From MPNO01 sp965205995 (GTDB taxonomy: Bacteria; Pseudomonadota; Alphaproteobacteria; MPNO01), in the NCBI GenBank assembly GCA_965205995.1, contig OZ242200.1, positions 3,906,001-3,970,000 on the forward strand: 64,000 nt of DNA. The letters are read 5' to 3'. The translations under genes were made by a program, and so were the position numbers. Every line of letters starts with the position of its first letter. Position 1 is the first letter of the stretch. The notes beneath the pieces were generated by a model. The model did no database searches. It was given only the letters and a program-made list of their open reading frames with translations, and was not told the origin of the DNA. Shown here piece after piece: positions 49,504 to 57,900 of this stretch.

Positions 49504-51846
49504 ATGAACGGCAAGCCATCCTCCGACAAGGACGCGCGGCGCGGGGTGCTCAGCAGGACCGCGGCCGCCGAACGCGGCTCGATCGATGTGCCGATGCTTG
49601 CCCCACATCTTGAATTTCGCCCGATCGACGACAACCAGACGCTCCTTGTCTCCGAATCCTTCAACACGCTGCTCCGCGGGGAGATCCACCGCGATCTTCT
49701 GCCGCTGCTCGACGGCCGCCGCACGCAGGGCGACATCGTCGGGGACCTCGACGACACATATTCGGCGGCGGATATCCGCCGGGCGCTGGCGGCGCTTGCG
49801 TCCCGGGGATATGTCGTTTCGGGCGAGCACGCCATGGAACCGGGAAGAGCGGCGTATTGGTCTTCGCTCGGCGCCTCTCCCCGATGGGCCGAGGAGCGGC
49901 TGGCGGCGTCGAGCGTGGCGGTCGCCGGCGACGACGGCCGCCTTGTCCAACGGCTCTCGGCGCTGGGGGCGGGCATCGGCGCGGACCGCCCGACGCTGTC
50001 GGTCATTGTGTGCACCGATTATCTCGACGAGCGCCACGCCGACCTCAATCGGCGCCGGCTCGAATCCGGCGCGCCGTGGCTGCTGGTCAGACCGGGCGGT
50101 TTGCGACCCTTGTTCGGCCCGGTCTTCCAGCCGGCCGGGCAGGGACCGTGCTGGGCCTGTCTCGCCTATCGCCTGCGCGGCCATCAGGAGGTCCACAGCT
50201 TCCTGTGCAACCATTTCGGAGGCGATGCCGCCCCCCTGCCCCGCGCCGCCGAACCCGCGGTCCAGGATGCCGTTTACGGTCTGGTGGCGGCGGAAATCGC
50301 CAAGTGGCTGGTGCTCGAGGACATGGCGCCGATCCACCGGCGGGCAATCACGCTGGATTTGGGCGGTCTGAAATGCGAGCACCATCCGGTCATGCGCCGC
50401 CCGCAATGCCCCGCCTGCGGCGACGGAACTCTTTCGCGCCCGGATCGGCCGGCGGCCCCGGTGCGGCTCGGGCCGAGCCCGAAAGGCGTGCGCAACAGCG
50501 GCGGCCTGCGTTCGGTTTCCCCCGAAGAGACCCTTGCCCGGTATCGTCATCTGATCAGCCCGGTCAGCGGTGTCGTGACCTGGTTGGAGCGCACCACCGA
50601 CGAGACCGACCCCTGGCTCCACGTCCATTGGGCCGGCAGCAATCTGGCGCTTAGAATCAGGAGCCTGAGCTCGCTGCGGAAGAGCTTGCGAAGCAAGAGC
50701 GCGGGCAAGGGCAGCACCCCCGGGCAGTCGGAGGCGAGCGCGCTCTGCGAGGCCATCGAGCGGTATTCGGGCGCGTTTCACGGCGACGAGATCCGGCAGC
50801 GAAAATGCTATGCGGAGTATGCGGAGACGGCCGGACCGGAAGCGATCCACCCGAACGACGTCCAGCTTTTCAGCGACTGGCAGCTCGATCACGCGGAAGA
50901 AATCAACGCCCGCGGGCACCCCTACAATATCGTCCCCGCGCGCCTCGACCCGGCTGCGCCGCTGGACTGGTCGCCGGTGTGGTCGCTCACCCGCAACCGG
51001 CATCGATATCTTCCGACGTCGATGCTGTACGGCATGACGCCGGAACAGCGCGGCCAAACCGGCTTTTGGGCGGATTCTAACGGCTGCGCCGCCGGCAATA
51101 CGCTGGAAGAGGCGGTCCTGCAGGGATTCTTCGAGCTGGTGGAGCGCGATGCGGTCGCGATCTGGTGGTACAACCGGCTGCGCCTGCCGGCGGTGGATCT
51201 GACGAGCTTCGGCGACGACTACCTGGCATCCGCGGCCGACAACTACCGCAAATTCCACCGCGACATGTGGGTGCTCGACGTCACCGGCGATCTCGGCATT
51301 CCGGCCTTCGTCGCGCTGTCGCGCCGGATCGATGCGGAGGTGGAGGACATCGTCTACGGCGCCGGGGCGCATACCGACCCGCAGATCGCGGCCTTGCGGG
51401 CCGTCTGCGAGATGAACCAGTGCCTGACCTGGGTCCCCCGCCCCGGGAGCGGGGAGGGCCGCTACGGCGTCGACGACCCGATGTGCCTGCGGTGGTGGAA
51501 AAACGCGAGACTCGCCGATCACCCCTATCTGGCGCCGGCCCCGGCCTCGGCGCCGCGCGGCAAACGGGATTATGCGGTTCCCGATACCGCCGACGTGAAG
51601 GAGGATGTCGAACGGTGCCGCGCACTGGTCGAAGCGCGGGGGATGGAATTCCTGGTGCTGGACCAGACCCGGCCCGATATCGGCATGCCGGTCGTGCGGG
51701 TGATCGTGCCCGGCATGCGCCATTTCTGGGAGCGTTTCGCGCCGGGGCGCCTGTACGACGTACCGGTGGAGATGGGATGGAGGGAGCGGCCGCTCGGGAA
51801 ATCGAACTCAACCCCGTTCCGGTCATCGCGTGAGAGGTCGTCATGA
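49504..51846 (+). CDS. TOMM RiPP cyclodehydratase (RRE/E1-like plus YcaO), 780 aa as read; C-terminus displaced by a frameshift
   Basis: ATG 49504. Residues 35-108 form a winged-helix RiPP recognition element (LLVSESFNTLL ... DIRRALAALASRGYVVS). A degenerate E1-like domain follows, with CWAC (216) and CPAC (302) as likely zinc ligands. The YcaO domain (about 370-780) has QSEASALCEAIERYSGA and EAVLQGFFELVERDAVAIWW, ATP-binding signatures of azoline-forming enzymes that cyclise Cys/Ser/Thr in a precursor peptide. The normal C-terminal LNPxPxx motif is absent from this frame, which reads RPLGKSNSTPF; in the -1 frame the DNA encodes EIELNPVPVIA and stops at 51833. The shift point is GGGAAA at 51796-51801. 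Confidence 0.85.
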   Translation: MNGKPSSDKDARRGVLSRTAAAERGSIDVPMLAPHLEFRPIDDNQTLLVSESFNTLLRGEIHRDLLPLLDGRRTQGDIVGDLDDTYSAADIRRALAALASRGYVVSGEHAMEPGRAAYWSSLGASPRWAEERLAASSVAVAGDDGRLVQRLSALGAGIGADRPTLSVIVCTDYLDERHADLNRRRLESGAPWLLVRPGGLRPLFGPVFQPAGQGPCWACLAYRLRGHQEVHSFLCNHFGGDAAPLPRAAEPAVQDAVYGLVAAEIAKWLVLEDMAPIHRRAITLDLGGLKCEHHPVMRRPQCPACGDGTLSRPDRPAAPVRLGPSPKGVRNSGGLRSVSPEETLARYRHLISPVSGVVTWLERTTDETDPWLHVHWAGSNLALRIRSLSSLRKSLRSKSAGKGSTPGQSEASALCEAIERYSGAFHGDEIRQRKCYAEYAETAGPEAIHPNDVQLFSDWQLDHAEEINARGHPYNIVPARLDPAAPLDWSPVWSLTRNRHRYLPTSMLYGMTPEQRGQTGFWADSNGCAAGNTLEEAVLQGFFELVERDAVAIWWYNRLRLPAVDLTSFGDDYLASAADNYRKFHRDMWVLDVTGDLGIPAFVALSRRIDAEVEDIVYGAGAHTDPQIAALRAVCEMNQCLTWVPRPGSGEGRYGVDDPMCLRWWKNARLADHPYLAPAPASAPRGKRDYAVPDTADVKEDVERCRALVEARGMEFLVLDQTRPDIGMPVVRVIVPGMRHFWERFAPGRLYDVPVEMGWRERPLGKSNSTPFRSSRERSS

Positions 51847-52966
51847 ACCTTGAGGATCAATGGGCCGCAACGGAGGAACACCTCGCCCGCGAAGCGGAGT
51901 CGTTGGGGAAATGCTGGGACGGCTGCGGGCGCGGGTTTCTCCGGTACTGATCGGGGATCGGGAGTGGGAAAGGATCCTGGAGCGCGCCAATCCGTTGCCC
52001 GCGACCATCGCCGCTTTCCCGTTCGGATTCGAACTGCCTTTGCATGAGCCCGAACCGAGCGCGGATTTCGGAGTCGCGGTCTTTGGCGGGAGCCGCACGG
52101 CGGCGTATTTCGAGAAAGCGGCGCTATCCGACGGCGCGGAATCGTCCTCGGCGGGCATTGTCCGGTTGCTCGCGGCCACGGAGCCGGCGGACTCCCCGCT
52201 GCGCCGCATTGCCGCCAGGAAGATGCTGCTCGAATACGACATCGATCCGACCGGACAGGGTGCGCATCCGGACCCCGGGATATTCCTCTACCCCCTCGAC
52301 GATGTGCTTGCGGGCGACGGCTCGCGCCAGAGACTCCGTGACCTTGGCGTCCTGGTGGAGGCGATCTCGTCGGCAACCGACCAGGATCCCGACCCCGGCC
52401 AGCGCCAACAGGCGGAGGCGGTGTATCTGGCAATGGAGCCGGACATCTGCATCCGGGCGGTCGGGGCGTTTCCCTCGCGCGGCAGCGGGCTGAGGCTGGC
52501 GATGGGGGGGTTCCGGAAGACCGGCAGCGTCGCGCCGTTTCTGGAGCGCGCCGGCTGGCCGGGGCAATACGAGAGTGTCGCCGCCATAGTGTCGCGCTTC
52601 GAGGAGCGCGGCGCCTTCGCCCATCTGGGAATCCATTTCGACATGCAGCCGGACGGTGTCGGTCCCAGACTCGGGTTGAGCTTCTATGCCCGGGAGGGGC
52701 AATGGCTGAAGGATATGGAGCACTGGACGCCGCTGCTCGACGGGATCGGCGAAGACCGGCTGGCGGTGCCGGAAAAACTCCAGGCATTGGGGGCTTCCTG
52801 GTCGGGAGCGCAAACCCTGTTCGGGCGGGCCGGCCCGATCGTGCTCGTTCGAGGTATTCACCACATAAAATTTACGGTGGTCGGCGACCGCATCGAACAG
52901 GTGAAGGCATATGTGTTCCTGTTGATGCTGGGTTCGTCAATTCAGCGAAACAATTCGGCCGCATAG
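51843..52966 (+). pseudogene. Unrecognised RiPP-locus companion protein, frameshifted (about 374 aa if restored)
   Basis: ATG 51843 follows GAGAGG and the restored YcaO stop by 9 bases. It encodes MNLEDQWAATEEHLAREAES, then LG, and stops after 35 residues. From 51908 the -1 frame continues EMLGRLRARVSPVLIGDREW to TAG 52966. Adding one G to the GGGG run at 51905-51908 joins them. The longer -1-frame ORF from ATG 51860 begins with a Gly/Arg/Pro stretch that looks like shadow. No known domain is recognised; late motifs include GIHFDMQPDGVGPRLGLSFYA and HHIKFTVVGDRIEQVKAYVF. It may serve the RiPP pathway by position only. Confidence 0.6.
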
Positions 52967-53033
52967 CTTCGCCGCCCCGGCATCCGGCGCCGCGCTTTCC
53001 ATATCCCGGCCGATTGCCCGGGCGCCGTGGCTG

Positions 53034-53752
53034 TCAGCCGGGCTTCGCGGCGAAAATCAGGCGGTAGCTGAACACGCCCTCGCGCAGCCCCGCGTCGAAA
53101 TTGATGACGCCGTCCATGAATTCCTGGTAGGCCCAGCTTCGGCTTGGCGGGGTTATCAGGGCGCCGAAAAACTTCCACATCTTGCACAGCCGCTCGGTGG
53201 CCGGCGCCACTTCGGAATCTAGATCCTCGTTTCCGATTTCCCCGAATCCCGCTGCTTCGAGCGTCCTAAGCACGTCCCGCCAACGTTGCAGCGGCTCCGT
53301 GCGCCAGCCGCGCTGCATGCGTGCATGTATGGCCTCGTCGCTCTCGGTCAGGCGCTTGTCGCTCAGGAAGCCATCCACCGCCTGCCAACGCCCGCCCGGC
53401 CTCAGAACCCGGAGCACACCCCGGAGGTAGGCGAGCTTGTCCGGCGCATAACAGTATGTTTCGTGGTTGAACACCGCATCGAAACAGGCGTCGGGGAATG
53501 GAAAATCCATGAAATCGCCGTAACGGACTCGACCAGATGGCCGACACCGCGCTGTTCCGCCTGCTCGGCCGCCAGCGCGACATGAGGCTCGCAATTGGTC
53601 AGTCCGACAGCGCGCACACCGTATTCTTGAGCCAGCCAGATTGCCGTGCCGCCCACACCGCATCCGGCATCGAGGATCCGTTGTCCCGGCCCGAGCCCGC
53701 AACCTCTTGCGAGGGTCCGGTTGTCCCGGCCCGAGCGCTTGCGAGGGTCCGG
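53034..53752 (-). pseudogene. Class I SAM-dependent methyltransferase, frameshifted and probably N-terminally truncated
   Basis: Two minus-strand frames join. From about 53720 one reads NRTLARGCGLGPGQRILDAG, CGVGGTAIWLAQEYGVRAVG (SAM motif I) and ends usefully at RGVGHLVE; from about 53527 the other continues VRYGDFMDFPFPDACFDAVF, LRVLRPGGRW and on to TGA 53034. Inserting one G after GAG (minus strand, at 53527/53528) restores LVEVRYGDF. The segment before NRTLA is not methyltransferase-like and no start is clear, because the 53681-53752 repeat interrupts it. The fold resembles sterol/tocopherol-type methyltransferases. It could have modified the RiPP product. Confidence 0.75.
53681..53752. 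repeat. Imperfect tandem repeat (40 + 32 bases) at a gene junction
   Basis: Unit 1 (53681-53720) and unit 2 (53721-53752) both begin TTGTCCCGGCCCGAGC and end CTTGCGAGGGTCCGG; unit 1 has 8 extra bases in the middle. The repeat lies at the head-to-head junction of the broken methyltransferase and transporter genes and looks like a rearrangement scar. Confidence 0.8.
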
Positions 53753-55706
53753 TTGCGCGCCTTCCTCCGGCAGTTCCACGGTGACGCTGACGGCGCTCAC
53801 ACCGCCGTCCCTGGCGACAGCGGCGCCATGCTGGCCTTTCGCGCCGCCGACGGCCGACCGGTAGCCTTGTTGCCGAGCGCGCTGGGGCGCTATCGGGCGG
53901 TGGATCCGGTGGCGGAAAGCAGTACCAGGATCACCGCCGAGAGCGCCGAAGACTTCTCCGGCGATGCCTGGGTTTTCTATCGGCCGCTGGCTTCCGCCAG
54001 GGTGGATCTCCGGGATTTGCTGCAGCTCGCCGGAAAGGGGCTGTCCGTGGACCTCGCGCGCTACATGGCGGCGGGGCTGCTGGCCGGTCTGGTCATGCTG
54101 GCGCCTGCCGTGGTCGTGGGCTTCGTCGCCGACGAGGTGATCCCGACCGGGGAGACCGCCCTGTTGTATTCGGTGACCGCGGCATTGGCGGCGCTGGGCC
54201 TGGTGGGGGCGCTGCTGCACATCCTCAAGGGAATGGCGCTCATGCGCCTCGAAGGGCGCGCCGCATCCCGCATAGAGGCCGCCTTCTGGGACCGCCTGCT
54301 CCGCTTGACGCCGGGGTTTCTGCAACGCTACCCGGCGGGCGATCTCGCGATGCGGGGAATGACGTTCCAGACCCTGCGCGACGCCGTGCAGGGGGTGGTG
54401 GCGGATACCGTGCTCTCGGTGGTTTTCCTGTCGCCGGCGGTTTTGCTGATCCTGGTCTACGATCCGGCTTTGCTCGGCGTCATCGCCGCCTTCGGTCTGT
54501 TGTCCCTGATCGTGACGGTGGTCATGGGCATCCGGCAGATTTCGCCCCATGGCCGGGTGATCCAGGCCGTCCACCGCCTCGCCGGCCGGCTGTTCCAGGC
54601 TCATCAACGGAATTTCGAAGCTGCGCGTCGACGGGGCCGAGGGGTCCGCATTCGCGGTGTGGGCGGGGGATTACCGGGAGCAAAAGCAGGCGGAGCTGGA
54701 ACTCGGCAGGCTGGAGGAGCATTTGCAGGCCTTCAGCGCCGCGCTGCCGTTCCTGACCGCGGCAATGCTGTTCCTGGCGGTCGCCCTGCAAGAGCCGGGA
54801 ACGGTCACCGTGGGCGGGTTTCTCGTCATCTTCATCGGGTTCACGGTGTTCCAGGCTGCGGTCGCGCGGCTCGCCGATTCCTTCGGCGCGGTTGCCGCGA
54901 TCATGCCGGCCCTCGACCAGATCCGGCCGTTTCTCGCCGAGCCGCCGGAGACCAGCGTCGAGGGCGAACCCGTCGGAAACCTGGGCGGCGAAGTCCTGTT
55001 CGACCACGTCACCTTCCGCTATGACGCGGACGGCCCGCTGATTCTCGACGATGTGTCGATTCGCGCGCGGCCCGGCGAATTCGTCGCCATCGCGGGCGAG
55101 TCGGGCGCCGGCAAGAGCACGCTATTCCGGCTCGCGCTGGGTCTGGAGCAGCCGAGTTCGGGATCGGTGTATTACGACGGGCGCGACCTCCGACACCTCA
55201 ATCTCAAGCAGCTGCGCCGGAAGATCGGCGTGGTGCCGCAGGAGGTGCGGCTCCATCCGGAGGACATCTGGGACAACATCGTCGGCGACAACGACGTGGC
55301 GACCGCCGAGGATGCCTGGGCGGCGGCCCGGATCGCCTCGGTCGACAAGGAAATCGCGGCCATGCCGATGGGGATGCTGACCTGCGTGGGCGCCAGCGCC
55401 AGCGTCACCTCGGGGGGCGAGAGCCAGCGGATCGTGATCGCCCAGGCGCTGATGCGCAATCCGCGCGTCCTGCTGCTCGACGAAGCGACCAACTGGCTGG
55501 ATAACGACAGCCAGGCGAGGGTGATGGAGAACCTCGCGCGCCTGTCCTCGACGCGGTTCGTTATCGCCCACCGGCTTTCGACCTTGCGGCAGGCGGACCG
55601 CATCTTCGTCATGCAGGCCGGCAAGGTGGTCCAGGAAGGGACCTTCGCCGAGCTCGCGGAAACCGAAGGGGCGTTCCAGGATCTGGTGCGCCGGCAGTTC
55701 GCCTGA
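53753..55706 (+). pseudogene. NHLP/NHLM-type bacteriocin-export ABC transporter (permease-ATPase), truncated and frameshifted
   Basis: Recognisable from about 53800: LAFRAADGRPVALLPSALGRY and FYRPL are the pre-membrane segment of NHLM permease/ATPase proteins. Membrane helices follow (LARYMAAGLLAGLVMLAPAV; LSVVFLSPAVLLILVYDPAL). Frame 1 ends sensibly at GRLAGRLFQ (54598); LINGISKLRVDGAEGSAFAV continues in the +1 frame, so one extra G sits at 54598-54599. The ATPase has GESGAGKST, VPQEV, TSGGESQR and LLLDEATNWLD and ends at 55706. The open frame extends back to 53537 through antisense methyltransferase sequence, so the real N-terminal region is missing. It would export the modified peptide. 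Confidence 0.82.
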
Positions 55707-55727
55707 CCCGGCGCATCGGATCGGGCG

Positions 55728-56879
55728 TTACCAGAGCCGCGCCGTCGCCAGGCGCGCGCCTTCGGCCATCGCCTCGAACTTGGCCCAGATCACCGTCGGG
55801 TGAACCTCGGTGTGGTAGCAGGCCTGGGACGAGAACCCGCAATCGCCCCCCGCGAGCACATTCTCCCGACCGACCCGTTCGGCGTAGCGCACCAGGCGTT
55901 CGGCGATCAGCTCGGGATGTTCGACGATATTGCTGGCATGGGTGATGACGCCCGGGATCAGCGCCTTGCCGTCGGCGAGCTTGAGGTCTTCCCAGATATG
56001 GTACTCGTGCTCGTGCCGCGCATTCGCCGCCTCGAAGGAATAGCTGCCGGCGTCGATGTCGAGCATGTATTTGCAGACCTCGTCCATCGGCGCCTCGTAG
56101 ATCCGCGGCCCCTCGTTGATGCCGTAGCAGGTGTGGTAGCGGATCCGCTCCTCCGGGATGCCGCGCAGCGCGTGGTTGAGGGCTTCGACATAGAGCCGCG
56201 ACTTGCGGTCCTTGCCGGCATCGTCGAGCGCGGGGTCGACCAGGATGTCGCACAGAAACGGATCGTCGATCTGCAACAGGAAGCCGGCATCGACGATGGC
56301 GAGGTATTCGGCCCTCATCGCCTCCGCCACCGCCGCGGCATATTCCTCTTCGGTCTTGTAATGGGCGTTGTAGCCGACGCCGGCGGGCGACACCGCGGGC
56401 ACGAAGGCGTCGTGGCAGGAGACGCCGGAGAGCGCGGCCTTGAGGTTGTCGAGATCGCGCGCGAGCGCCGCCTCGCCCTTGTAGGAGACCGGACCGACGC
56501 AATACATCGGCGCCATCTTGACGATCGCGCCGCCCATCATGACGCGGGCGAAATATTCCGCGTAGTACTCCGGGAAGGCCGCGATTTCGGCCGCGAACAG
56601 GTTGTATTTCTCCTCCCGCCGCGGCTCGAAGCCCTCGATCCGCTCCTCGACATAGGCGAAGAAACCGGTCTTCGACATCTCGCCGTCGGTGACGACGTCG
56701 ATTCCGAGATCGGCCTGGCGCGAGACGATCTCCCGGACGCCTTCGTGGATCTGCCGCCGGTAATCCTCCTCGTCATAGGGCTCGCCTTCGTGCCTGGCCT
56801 TCATCGCGTCGAGCACTTCCGTGGTGCGCGGCAGGCTGCCGACATGGGTGGTCAGAATCCGGTCCTTGTGTCCCTGCAT
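55728..56879 (-). CDS. MetE-like cobalamin-independent methionine synthase II family protein, 383 aa
   Basis: ATG 56879 (MQGHKDRILTTHVGSLPR) follows a GGGGGGA ribosome site; a 19-residue longer frame exists. It corresponds to the C-terminal catalytic half of MetE only. The zinc-thiolate ligands are present: His and Cys in RYHTCYGIN, and Cys in AGGDCGFSS, with VTDGEMSKTGFF in the N-terminal part. Stand-alone proteins of this type include methyl- and thiol-transferases (epoxyalkane:coenzyme M transferase relatives), so methionine synthesis is not certain. It is next to two transporter genes transcribed the same way. Confidence 0.85.
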   Translation of the reverse strand: MQGHKDRILTTHVGSLPRTTEVLDAMKARHEGEPYDEEDYRRQIHEGVREIVSRQADLGIDVVTDGEMSKTGFFAYVEERIEGFEPRREEKYNLFAAEIAAFPEYYAEYFARVMMGGAIVKMAPMYCVGPVSYKGEAALARDLDNLKAALSGVSCHDAFVPAVSPAGVGYNAHYKTEEEYAAAVAEAMRAEYLAIVDAGFLLQIDDPFLCDILVDPALDDAGKDRKSRLYVEALNHALRGIPEERIRYHTCYGINEGPRIYEAPMDEVCKYMLDIDAGSYSFEAANARHEHEYHIWEDLKLADGKALIPGVITHASNIVEHPELIAERLVRYAERVGRENVLAGGDCGFSSQACYHTEVHPTVIWAKFEAMAEGARLATARLW

Positions 56880-56970
56880 GGCGCATCCCCCCGCGGTTCG
56901 ATTCGGATTGTTTCGTCGATCGGATTGTACGCGCAAGCCCCGCCGCCGCGACAGCCATACGCGGCTCCGC

Positions 56971-57900
56971 CTATCCAGGCGCGTCGGGTTTCGGCTTGCG
57001 CGAGGACACGGTAACGCCGCCGATGATCAGCGCCGCGCCGATCAGGTGAAACGCGCTCAGCGTCTCGCCGAGGAAGGGAACCCCGATCGCCGCCGAAAAG
57101 ACCGGCACCAGATACATGTAGAACCCGGCGCGGGACGGGCCGAGCCGCGCGATCGCGATGTTCCAGCCGAGGATCGCCACGACCGAGGGAAACAACGCAA
57201 CGAACACCAGCGAGACGACCGCCTTTGTGCTGAGTGGAGGAAGCCCATCCTGGATCAGCTCCACGACGAAGAACGGGACGTGGAACATCGACCCGACCGC
57301 GCAGATCATGGTCAGCAGGGTCAGGGTATGCATCTCCCGCGGAATCAGCCGCGCCGCGACGCCGTACCCGGCGAGGCACAGATTGCACAGCAGCAACACC
57401 GTGTCGCCGCGGTTGAAATCGAGGCCGAGCAGCACCGCGGGATCGCCGCGCGAGATCATGTAGAGCAGACCGGCGATGGCGAGGCCGACACCGATGATCT
57501 GCCGCCCGGTGGTCTTGTTTCCGAGGACGATCCATGCGAGGAGCAGGATCAGCACGGGCAGCGAGGTCTGCAGCACGCCGCCGTTGATCGCCGTGGTGTA
57601 GTTCAACGCGACATAGGTGATCCCCGCGCCCATAAACGGCATCAGGAAGCCGAGCAGGCAAAGCAGCTTCCAGTGCCTCCGCAGCAGAACGCGATCACGC
57701 CGGATCAGGTGCCAGGCGAAGGGCAGCAGCACCAGCGCACCCACCGTCCAGCGGGTGAAGCCCAGCGTGTAGGGCGCGACCTCGCCCGCCGCCCACCGCC
57801 CGATCACGTAGTTGAGCGCGAAGATCAGCGCGGCCTGCGCCATCAGCACATGGGCGACGCCGTCGCCGGCAAGGAACGATGTCTTGGGGCGGTCGGTCAC
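56971..57900 (-). CDS. DMT-superfamily EamA-type transporter, 309 aa
   Basis: GTG 57900 overlaps the stop of the MFS gene as GTGA. Ten hydrophobic helices in two EamA repeats: the first opens AHVLMAQAALIFALNYVIGRWA, with FTRWTVGALVLLPFAW; the second has GVTVSSRKPKP after the last helix. Members export or import amino acids and other metabolites. With the coupled MFS gene upstream it forms a two-carrier unit. Substrate unknown. Confidence 0.88.
   Translation of the reverse strand: MTDRPKTSFLAGDGVAHVLMAQAALIFALNYVIGRWAAGEVAPYTLGFTRWTVGALVLLPFAWHLIRRDRVLLRRHWKLLCLLGFLMPFMGAGITYVALNYTTAINGGVLQTSLPVLILLLAWIVLGNKTTGRQIIGVGLAIAGLLYMISRGDPAVLLGLDFNRGDTVLLLCNLCLAGYGVAARLIPREMHTLTLLTMICAVGSMFHVPFFVVELIQDGLPPLSTKAVVSLVFVALFPSVVAILGWNIAIARLGPSRAGFYMYLVPVFSAAIGVPFLGETLSAFHLIGAALIIGGVTVSSRKPKPDAPG

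Noticed and set aside
51860..52966. ATG 51860 as the start of the RiPP companion protein
   Set aside because: It gives a Gly/Arg/Pro-rich opening, whereas ATG 51843 has a better ribosome site and a helical opening that joins the same protein by one G.
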